Positions 6,711 through 11,219 of a stretch of 11,261 nucleotides of DNA are shown here, one piece after another. The stretch comes from a bacterium (lineage in GTDB: Bacteria; Patescibacteriota; Minisyncoccia; UBA6257): the NCBI GenBank assembly GCA_030673525.1, contig DAOVIY010000013.1, forward strand, positions 1 to 11,261, in the 5' to 3' direction. Every line of letters starts with the position of its first letter. Positions within the stretch are counted from its first letter, which is position 1. A model generated the notes under the pieces. That model was given only the letters and a program-made list of their open reading frames with translations. It was not told the DNA's origin and did no database searches. A program made the translations under genes and the position numbers.

Positions 6711-6786
6711 TGCGTCACGAAGTGACCGAGGGATAGCTGCAAGCGGTTTTTTGCGTAGCAAAAAAATCCCGAAGAGTTTAGAATTA
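6711..6786. repeat. Structured left end of the SemiSWEET-like module
   Basis: After TGTTAGTTGC (6704-6713, complementary to 7121-7130) come GTCAC-GAA-GTGAC (6715-6727), then GGGAT (6730-6734) pairing with ATCCC (6766-6770) around two smaller hairpins, GCT-GCA-AGC and TTTTTTGC-GTA-GCAAAAAA, making a three-way-junction layout. TTTAGAATTATCAC (6777-6790) is complementary, with one mismatch, to 7105-7118 on the far side and runs into the 3' end of the gene. Confidence 0.6.
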
Positions 6787-7068
6787 TCACTCTATTGTTT
6801 TTTTGTATTTCAATTTTAATGCTAATATTAGAATTATTACACAAGATACAAGATTTAATCCAATAACTATTTCTAACAATAAATCAGAGATTACTAAAAG
6901 TGCATATAAAAAAGAAACACAACTGCATAATGTCCAAATGATATAAGACTGAATATTTGCACTTGCTGTCTTTTTTGTTAAATCTCTTATTGTTGGAAAA
7001 TATCCTATTATTGCAATAATTCCTGTGCTCGCATAAAGGAAAGTAATAATTGTTAGTATAATGTCCAT
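6787..7068 (-). CDS. Small 3-TM membrane protein, SemiSWEET/PQ-loop-like, 93 aa
   Basis: Three hydrophobic segments (about 2-24, 39-61 and 62-85) with short loops match the three-helix topology and length of SemiSWEET transporters. The first helix ends GYFPTIRDLTKKTASANIQSY: the Pro-Thr-Ile in this position recalls the PQ-loop proline, and the following S-Y-I-I-W is typical of related small membrane proteins. SemiSWEETs dimerise to move sugars across the membrane, but the usual PQ dipeptide is PT here, so the substrate and even transport activity are uncertain. The ATG at 7068 has a TATA box 28 nt upstream and no RBS, fitting a leaderless message. It is a lone minus-strand gene inside its own inverted repeats. 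Confidence 0.7.
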   Translation of the reverse strand: MDIILTIITFLYASTGIIAIIGYFPTIRDLTKKTASANIQSYIIWTLCSCVSFLYALLVISDLLLEIVIGLNLVSCVIILILALKLKYKKTIE

Positions 7069-7092
7069 AATAAATCTATTAAAATTGAAATA

Positions 7093-7100
7093 AATATAAA
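7093..7100 (-). promoter_or_regulatory. Archaeal TATA box
   Basis: On the minus strand TTTATATT is centred about 28 nt before the ATG at 7068, with no Shine-Dalgarno sequence between. Confidence 0.6.
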
Positions 7101-7104
7101 TCTT

Positions 7105-7144
7105 GTGGTAATTCTAAATTGCAACTAACATTGGATCCTTGTTA
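7105..7144. repeat. Right inverted-repeat end of the SemiSWEET-like module and border palindrome E
   Basis: Block 7105-7118 (containing TAATTCTAAA) and GCAACTAACA (7121-7130) are 2 nt apart and complement 6777-6790 and 6704-6713 in nested order. TAACA (7126-7130) then begins border E: TT, the palindrome GGATCC (7133-7138), one T, and TGTTA (7140-7144). This border has one unpaired base on the right side that the other copies lack. Confidence 0.6.
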
Positions 7145-7370
7145 AATACTTTTACCCTACATAGTGGGGTAAAATTGCGTCCGCAAAGTAAAATTTCCAT
7201 TTCCAATAAATCCTTGACGAAGTCAAGACTATATGTCCGAAGGACGGGGGGAGTTCAGTTCTTTCTATTAAGCGAAGCGTTACATTAAGAACAAGTAGTT
7301 AGGGGGAGTTCGTTTCATCAAAGCCGAAGGCTCTTTTAGTTAATACAGATAGTGGGGGTTCCGATTTATT
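7141..7370. repeat. Structured left end E, with no matching right end
   Basis: Close relative of the left end at 2586-2760. It has TTTTACCC/GGGTAAAA (7150-7157 with 7167-7174), TTGC/GCAA with a GTCC loop (7175-7186), CTTGAC-GAA-GTCAAG (7213-7227), linker ACTATAT, GTCC-GAA-GGAC (7235-7245), a G run, a GCGAAGC mini-hairpin near 7272-7278, the 22-bp direct repeat 7276-7297 and AGCC-GAA-GGCT near 7323-7333. The word GGGGGAGTTC occurs at 7247-7256 and 7302-7311 and a related G run follows at 7352. I found no complement of these words downstream, so the element is either truncated or closes outside the window. No gene is supported in 7069-7474. Confidence 0.55.
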
Positions 7371-7386
7371 CAAAAAAAACGAAACA

Positions 7387-7436
7387 TTTATATAGTAGTT
7401 ATGTTATCTATATCTAACATAAGGTTAATTAAACCT
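7387..7436 (+). promoter_or_regulatory. TATA box with overlapping operator-like palindromes
   Basis: TTTATATA (7387-7394) is followed by a 24-bp inverted repeat with 8-bp arms TTATGTTA (7399-7406) and TAACATAA (7415-7422), and then AGGTT/AACCT (7422-7426 with 7432-7436). The first palindrome lies where transcription should start (about 7417), so a bound protein would block initiation. The XRE regulator at 7801-8001 is the obvious candidate for autoregulation. GGGTGAT (7463-7469) is the ribosome-binding site 5 nt before the ATG at 7475. Confidence 0.6.
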
Positions 7437-7474
7437 AACAAAATGTTTAAAAAATATAACAAGGGTGATAAAAA

Positions 7475-7804
7475 ATGAAAAACATGCTTTGGTATCTGGG
7501 TTTTCTATCTGTTGTAAGCTTATTGTATTTTGTTGAGGGAAAGACTGCTTTCTTGTGGTTCCTTTGTTTTATTCCCTACTTTGCAACATACAATGCAAGT
7601 GATGAGAGATTAGAAATAAATCTTGGCAAAGCAACAAGGAATGCTTTTATGTACACTATATTTTTTGGAGTCGCAACAATTGTGTATATATACCTGACAA
7701 AAAGTACTGAATTATTCGCTCCGGCATTTGTAGTTCTTTTCGGAGGAAGTTTGCTCGTGTGCCTTATTTCCTTACTTTACTATGACAAGGCAAGTAAAAA
7801 ATGA
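7475..7804 (+). CDS. DUF3796-like membrane protein, 109 aa
   Basis: Four hydrophobic segments (about 5-21, 24-37, 58-75 and 82-103) with a conserved-looking polar stretch ASDERLEINLGKATRNAF (41-58) between the second and third. That layout, the Asp-Glu-Arg and Arg-Asn-Ala-Phe words, and the directly following small XRE regulator match the DUF3796/DUF2178-type membrane protein plus regulator pairs of bacteria and archaea. The function of the family is unknown to me. The start has a GGGTGAT RBS. The stop overlaps the next start (ATGA), so the two proteins are translationally coupled. Confidence 0.7.
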   Translation: MKNMLWYLGFLSVVSLLYFVEGKTAFLWFLCFIPYFATYNASDERLEINLGKATRNAFMYTIFFGVATIVYIYLTKSTELFAPAFVVLFGGSLLVCLISLLYYDKASKK

Positions 7805-8001
7805 AAACACGAATAAAAGAATTAAGAGCTAGATATAACCTTACTCAAGAAGACCTTGCAAAGAAGGTTGGAGTTAGAAGAGAGACTATTGTATTTTTGG
7901 AGAAGGGGAAATATAATCCTTCTCTTCAATTGGCACATGATGTAGCAAAAGTATTGAAAACAACAATTGAGGAATTGTTTATTTTTGAGAAGAAGAAATA
8001 G
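7801..8001 (+). CDS. XRE-family HTH transcriptional regulator, 66 aa
   Basis: Almost the whole protein is one Cro/CI-type helix-turn-helix domain: LRARYNLTQEDLAKKVGVRR holds the first two helices and the turn, RETIVFLEKGKYNPSLQLA the recognition helix and the conserved Glu-Lys-Gly-x-Tyr-x-Pro-Ser, and the end is VLKTTIEELFIFE. Length and sequence are typical of the small regulators paired with DUF3796-like membrane proteins. It probably binds as a dimer to the palindromes at 7399-7436 and represses its own operon (inference). The start overlaps the upstream stop by 4 bp. Confidence 0.88.
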   Translation: MKTRIKELRARYNLTQEDLAKKVGVRRETIVFLEKGKYNPSLQLAHDVAKVLKTTIEELFIFEKKK

Positions 8002-8019
8002 TAAGGGTTAAAAACTAAA

Positions 8020-8028
8020 TTTAATTAA
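8020..8028 (+). promoter_or_regulatory. Possible TATA box of ispDF
   Basis: TTTAATTAA is centred about 20 nt before the ATG at 8044, slightly close for a leaderless archaeal start. No ribosome-binding site is seen. Read-through from the XRE gene 42 nt upstream is also possible. Confidence 0.35.
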
Positions 8029-8043
8029 TAAAAATATTGTAAA

Positions 8044-9189
8044 ATGAACTTCGCAATCATCGTAGCAGGCGGAAAAGGAAAAAGAATGGGGAAAAGGATA
8101 AACAAACTTTTCCTTCTATTGAACAAGGAACCAATAATTTTCCATACATTAAAAACCTTTCAGAACTGCAAAAATATCAATAAGGTAATATTAGTTGTTA
8201 ACCCTTCAGACAGGAATAAATTTAAGCCTATAATAAAGGCAGGCAATTTCAGCAAAGTAATAAAGATTGTTGACGGCGGCATTGAAAGGCAGGATTCTGT
8301 TTATAATGGAATTAAAGCTGTAGACAATGCAAAAGATGATGACATAATAATAATCCATAACGCAGTAAACCCTTTTGTTGATGAAGCTACAATAAATAAG
8401 TGCATTAGCACAACAAAAAAGTATGGCGCTGCAGTAGTTGGCTTTCCTGCAAGGGACACAATAAAAGTTGTGGAAAATGGTTTTGTAAAGCAGACTATTG
8501 ACAGGAAGCTTTTGTGGCAGGTGCAAACACCGCAGGCAATGAAGTTTTTCCTTGCAAAAAAGGCTTTTGAGCGCGCTTATAAAGATAAGTTTTACGGCAC
8601 TGATGACGCAAGTCTGGTGGAAAGGCTTGGGGGCAGTATAAGAATTGTTTATTGTCCAAGAGAAAACATCAAAATAACTGACCCTCATGATCTGGCCTAT
8701 GCAAATAAGCTAACTAATGCCTCAAGAATCGGTATTGGCCAGGACAGCCACAAATTTATTGAGAAAAAACCACTTATTATTGGTTCTGTTAAAATTTCAG
8801 AAAAAAATGGTTTTGATGCTGATTCAGATGGAGATGTAATATTGCATGCGTTGTTTAATGCTTTAAGCACTGCAATTGGCGGTAAATCATTAGGTTTTTA
8901 TGCTGACGACATGTGTAAGAAGGGCATTACTGACAGCAAAAAATATTTGGAATTTATTCTTGAAAAGGTAAAAGAAAGAGGCTGTAAGATTAGCAATACA
9001 GCTATAATGCTGGAAGGTAAAAAACCCAAGATAGATGGGCATATAGACAAAATCAAAACATCACTTTCAAAAATACTCAAAATAAAGAAAGAAAACATAG
9101 GAATAGCAGCAACTTCCGGGGATGAACTAACAGATTTTGGAAAAGGATTAGGAATGCAGTGTTTTGTTGTTGCGACTCTGAAATCATAA
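8044..9189 (+). CDS. ispDF: Bifunctional IspD-IspF: MEP cytidylyltransferase and MEcPP synthase, 381 aa
   Basis: Residues 1-225 are IspD, which joins CTP and MEP to give CDP-ME: GGKGKRMG (9-16), GGIERQDS (78-85), QTPQ (161-164), TDD (186-188) and ENIKITDPHD (207-216). Residues 227-380 are IspF, which makes the cyclic diphosphate MEcPP: DSH (234-236) and LHA with His268 match metal ligands D8, H10 and H42 of E. coli IspF. IspDF fusions are known from alpha- and epsilonproteobacteria. Oddities: the IspD motif HDAARP reads HNAVNP (105-110), replacing Asp106 and Arg109 that are important in E. coli, and in IspF the usual AHSDGD reads ADSDGD and the C-terminal KATTTEKLGFTGR region reads AATSGDELTDFGKG. 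It may be a divergent but working enzyme or impaired in the IspD half. ispE follows about 100 bp downstream. Confidence 0.9.
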   Translation: MNFAIIVAGGKGKRMGKRINKLFLLLNKEPIIFHTLKTFQNCKNINKVILVVNPSDRNKFKPIIKAGNFSKVIKIVDGGIERQDSVYNGIKAVDNAKDDDIIIIHNAVNPFVDEATINKCISTTKKYGAAVVGFPARDTIKVVENGFVKQTIDRKLLWQVQTPQAMKFFLAKKAFERAYKDKFYGTDDASLVERLGGSIRIVYCPRENIKITDPHDLAYANKLTNASRIGIGQDSHKFIEKKPLIIGSVKISEKNGFDADSDGDVILHALFNALSTAIGGKSLGFYADDMCKKGITDSKKYLEFILEKVKERGCKISNTAIMLEGKKPKIDGHIDKIKTSLSKILKIKKENIGIAATSGDELTDFGKGLGMQCFVVATLKS

Positions 9190-9192
9190 AAA

Positions 9193-9212
9193 TTAGTCAT
9201 AGACTGATTTTT
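9193..9212 (+). terminator. Hairpin plus T tract after ispDF
   Basis: TTAGTC, loop ATA, GACTGA form a 6-bp stem with one G-T pair starting 4 nt after the ispDF stop codon, followed directly by five T. It looks like an intrinsic terminator; the T tract alone could suffice in an archaeon. Confidence 0.45.
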
Positions 9213-9215
9213 AGG

Positions 9216-9245
9216 ATGCCAAAAAAGCTTCGCTTTTTTGTGCAT
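9216..9245. repeat. Palindromic hairpin element between ispDF and ispE
   Basis: CAAAAAAGC (9220-9228) pairs with GCTTTTTTG (9232-9240) around TTC, and ATGC/GCAT extends the stem past a single bulged T at 9241. Its architecture matches the hairpins inside ispE (9858-9883) and before fabI (10994-11023). It could add to termination, but the T tract is in the stem rather than after it. Confidence 0.55.
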
Positions 9246-9256
9246 AATCAGGAACA

Positions 9257-9269
9257 TTAATATATTAAA
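9257..9269 (+). promoter_or_regulatory. Archaeal TATA box of ispE
   Basis: An AT-only palindromic stretch, TTAATATATTAAA, is centred about 23 nt before the ATG at 9286 with no RBS between. It supports both the ATG at 9286 as start and a leaderless transcript separate from ispDF. Confidence 0.5.
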
Positions 9270-9285
9270 GAATATCTGGGCAGTT

Positions 9286-10185
9286 ATGCTCCTTAATTCC
9301 TACGCAAAAATAAACCTGTACCTGAAAATCGGCAAAAAGCTGAAGAGCGGTTATCATAACATAGAGTCAGTAATGCAGCAAGTGCAGCTGCATGACAATA
9401 TTTCTTTTGAAATCTTGAGTGAGAATAATATAATGGTGCAGAGTAATAATAAGGCTCTGGAAAGCAGGAATAATCTTGCCTATAAAGCAGCTTTGCTTCT
9501 GAAGAATAAATTTAACATTAAAGAGGGCATAAGGATAACTATTCAAAAAAAAATTCCACTGGCAGCTGGTTTAGGCGGCGGAAGTTCAAATGCCGCAAAT
9601 ACACTAATTGCATTAAATAAACTATGGAAACTTAAACTTTCACAAAAGAAACTGATAAGTTTTGCTTTGGAGATAGGCTCTGATGCCCCTTTCTTTATTG
9701 TTGGGGAAAGCGCATTAGTTTCGGACATTGGAAATAAGATAAAACCCCTTAGGAAATCTATACCTGCTAATATTGTTCTGGTAAATCCAGGAATTAGGGT
9801 ATCTACATCATGGGCATATAAGCAATTTGATATCATGAAAATCAAGGATTTTCAGGACACAAAAAATCTTCGATTTTTTCGTGAAAATAAGGGCAAATTA
9901 AAGACAAAAGCGAGTATTAAGGAGCTGATTAAAGCAATAAATAAGAAAGACATTAAAAAAATATCTGGAAACCTTTATAATGATTTTAGCTTAATAATAG
10001 AAAAGAAGTTTAAAATAGTAAGGGAAATAAAAGTTAATTTCAAAAAATTTGGCGCTTTAAATTCTCTGGTATCTGGTTCTGGGCCGACTGTTATTGGACT
10101 GTTTGACAGCATCTATACAGCAAGAGAAGCATACTTTAAGCTTAAGGACATGTATCCGTTTGTGTATTTGACGAAGACATTCTGA
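9286..10185 (+). CDS. ispE: 4-diphosphocytidyl-2-C-methyl-D-erythritol kinase (IspE), 299 aa
   Basis: A GHMP-family kinase that phosphorylates CDP-ME with ATP, the step between the two activities of the upstream ispDF. SYAKINLYLKI (5-15) carries the active-site Lys8, PLAAGLGGGSSNAANTL (91-107) is the ATP-binding loop (Asn102 where many IspE have Asp), GSDAPFF (131-137) carries the catalytic Asp133, and LVSGSGPTVIGLF (261-273) is the C-terminal glycine motif. The frame is open back to a TTG at 9238, but the ATG at 9286 gives the usual N-terminus and has a TATA box at the right distance. Residues 191-199 (DTKNLRFFR) are encoded by a palindromic hairpin that looks like an inserted repeat in a variable linker. 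It converges with fabI; the stop codons are 16 nt apart. Confidence 0.93.
   Translation: MLLNSYAKINLYLKIGKKLKSGYHNIESVMQQVQLHDNISFEILSENNIMVQSNNKALESRNNLAYKAALLLKNKFNIKEGIRITIQKKIPLAAGLGGGSSNAANTLIALNKLWKLKLSQKKLISFALEIGSDAPFFIVGESALVSDIGNKIKPLRKSIPANIVLVNPGIRVSTSWAYKQFDIMKIKDFQDTKNLRFFRENKGKLKTKASIKELIKAINKKDIKKISGNLYNDFSLIIEKKFKIVREIKVNFKKFGALNSLVSGSGPTVIGLFDSIYTAREAYFKLKDMYPFVYLTKTF
9858..9883. repeat. Palindromic hairpin element inside the ispE reading frame
   Basis: AAAAAATC (9861-9868) pairs with GATTTTTT (9872-9879) around TTC; after a bulged C (9880), CAC (9858-9860) pairs with GTG (9881-9883). The one-base bulge on the same side and the triloop match the element at 9216-9245. It keeps the ispE frame open and codes for a short basic stretch. 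Confidence 0.55.
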
Positions 10186-10195
10186 AAAAGAATGT
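10177..10195. terminator. Hairpin between convergent ispE and fabI
   Basis: ACATTC (10177-10182) pairs with GAATGT (10190-10195) around a seven-base A-rich loop. It overlaps the ispE stop codon and lies just beyond the fabI stop; on the fabI strand the loop carries five T. A bidirectional terminator is plausible. Confidence 0.4.
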
Positions 10196-10201
10196 GTTTA
10201 G

Positions 10202-10972
10202 CTAAACCCCCATAATACTGTAGCCGGCATCAACATAAACTACCTGGCCAGTTATGTTTTTGGACATATCTGAGCATAGAAATAATGCTAAATTAGCAAC
10301 ATCATTCGCGTCAATGTTTCTCTTTAACGGCGCTTTTTGTTGCGCATGCTCCAGCATTTTGTCAAACCCGCTAATTCCAGAGGCTGCAAGTGTTTTAACA
10401 GGACCTGCAGAAATTGCATTGACCCTTATTCCCTTTTCCCCAAGGTCGCTTGCTAAGTACCTTACACAGGCCTCCAATGCAGCCTTTGCAACACCCATTA
10501 CATTATAATTAGGCGTAACTTTAACAGAACCGTAATATGTCATAGCTATTATGCTTCCATTTTCATTCATTATCGGAGTTGCTCTTCTTGATAGTTCTGC
10601 TAAAGAATATGAGCTTACTTCCTGGGCAACCTGATAGCCTCTCCTATCTACTTCATAGAATTTGCCTTGCAGGTGTTCTTTCTTGGCAAAAGCAATGCTG
10701 TGTATTAAAAAATCAACCTGGCCAAATTCTTTTTTGACTTTTTCAAAAAATTCAGTGAGCAGGACATCATCAACAACATCGCATTTTTCTGCCAAAGGAT
10801 TGTTAAGCATACTTAGCAGCGGCTTTACCAGTTGCTCTACTCTTTCTTGGTAACCTAAAGCAATCCTAACACCATTGTCATTCAATGCCTTTGCAATATG
10901 CCATGCTATGCTTTGGTCGTTGGCAACTCCAAAAACAATCGCTTTTTTCCCTTCCAGATTAAAGTTTCCCAT
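10202..10972 (-). CDS. fabI: Enoyl-[acyl-carrier-protein] reductase FabI, 256 aa
   Basis: An SDR-fold FabI that reduces the trans-2-enoyl-ACP double bond with NAD(P)H in the last step of the type II fatty-acid elongation cycle. Seen: the FabI-type cofactor motif GVANDQSIAWHIAKAL (15-30), IHSIAFA (90-96), Tyr146 in MTYYGS, the catalytic Tyr156-x6-Lys163 (YNVMGVAK), and SAGPVKTLAASGI (188-200). Tyr146, Tyr156 and Lys163 fall at the E. coli positions, and the length is normal. I chose the ATG at 10972 because MGNFNLEGKKAIVFG is the family's usual start and AGGTGAT lies 6 nt before it. The frame stays open to an ATG at 11119, which would add 49 basic residues. Fatty-acid synthesis genes of this type are bacterial in character, so transfer into an archaeal lineage is likely if the host is archaeal. 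Confidence 0.94.
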   Translation of the reverse strand: MGNFNLEGKKAIVFGVANDQSIAWHIAKALNDNGVRIALGYQERVEQLVKPLLSMLNNPLAEKCDVVDDVLLTEFFEKVKKEFGQVDFLIHSIAFAKKEHLQGKFYEVDRRGYQVAQEVSSYSLAELSRRATPIMNENGSIIAMTYYGSVKVTPNYNVMGVAKAALEACVRYLASDLGEKGIRVNAISAGPVKTLAASGISGFDKMLEHAQQKAPLKRNIDANDVANLALFLCSDMSKNITGQVVYVDAGYSIMGV

Positions 10973-10978
10973 TTTTTT

Positions 10979-11023
10979 ATCACCTACGTAGTTGGTGCCG
11001 AAAATCTTTGATTTTCTAGCACC
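10979..11023 (-). promoter_or_regulatory. fabI leader: RBS and long hairpin
   Basis: On the minus strand AGGTGAT (10979-10985) is the ribosome-binding site of the ATG at 10972. Just upstream, GGTGC and GAAAATC pair with GATTTTC and GCACC around a 3-nt loop (10994-11023). The CACC of the 3' arm is also complementary to the GGTG of the RBS, so this arm could pair with either. The hairpin is a relative of those at 9216 and 9858. Confidence 0.5.
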
Positions 11024-11126
11024 TTTGAATTTATTAATTAAAGATTTAATGAATATTTTAAAAGGATAAATCATACTATAAACTCTAAACTTTAAAGGTA
11101 TTTTTTTATTACCACCCATAACTTAA

Positions 11127-11149
11127 GGTATATAAAGTACATATATAAA
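11127..11149 (-). promoter_or_regulatory. Promoter region of fabI
   Basis: Two TATA-like words on the minus strand, TTTATATACC (11127-11136) and TTTATATATGT (11139-11149). The outer one is about 25 nt before the ATG at 11119, which would suit a leaderless long form; either would also give a leader of about 135-150 nt for the ATG at 10972. A further TTTTAAAATA near 11058 could be an internal promoter. Confidence 0.45.
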
Positions 11150-11179
11150 GATTTTGAAAATAAAGATGCAAAAGACAAA

Positions 11180-11188
11180 TTTTAAATA
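11180..11188 (+). promoter_or_regulatory. Archaeal TATA box of the thioredoxin-like gene
   Basis: TTTTAAATA is centred about 36 nt before the ATG at 11220, giving a leader of roughly ten bases. It is divergent from the fabI promoter. Confidence 0.5.
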
Positions 11189-11219
11189 CAAGTCCTTTTC
11201 TTGAATTTTTGATTTAAAG

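Noticed and set aside
661..7144. Xer/dif-type (pdif) recombination sites, because the arms TTAACA and TGTTAA resemble dif arms
   Set aside because: Double-stranded tyrosine recombination needs matching central regions, whereas the centres here differ at every site and are self-complementary. Site layout fits folded-strand sites better, though this is not excluded without a search.
2570..7147. CRISPR array
   Set aside because: The border repeats are kilobases apart, have variable centres and enclose genes; there are no regular short spacers and no cas genes.
8206..9845. Minus-strand open frames inside ispDF and ispE, and plus-strand ones inside fabI
   Set aside because: They are shadows of well-supported genes on the opposite strand and show no family features.
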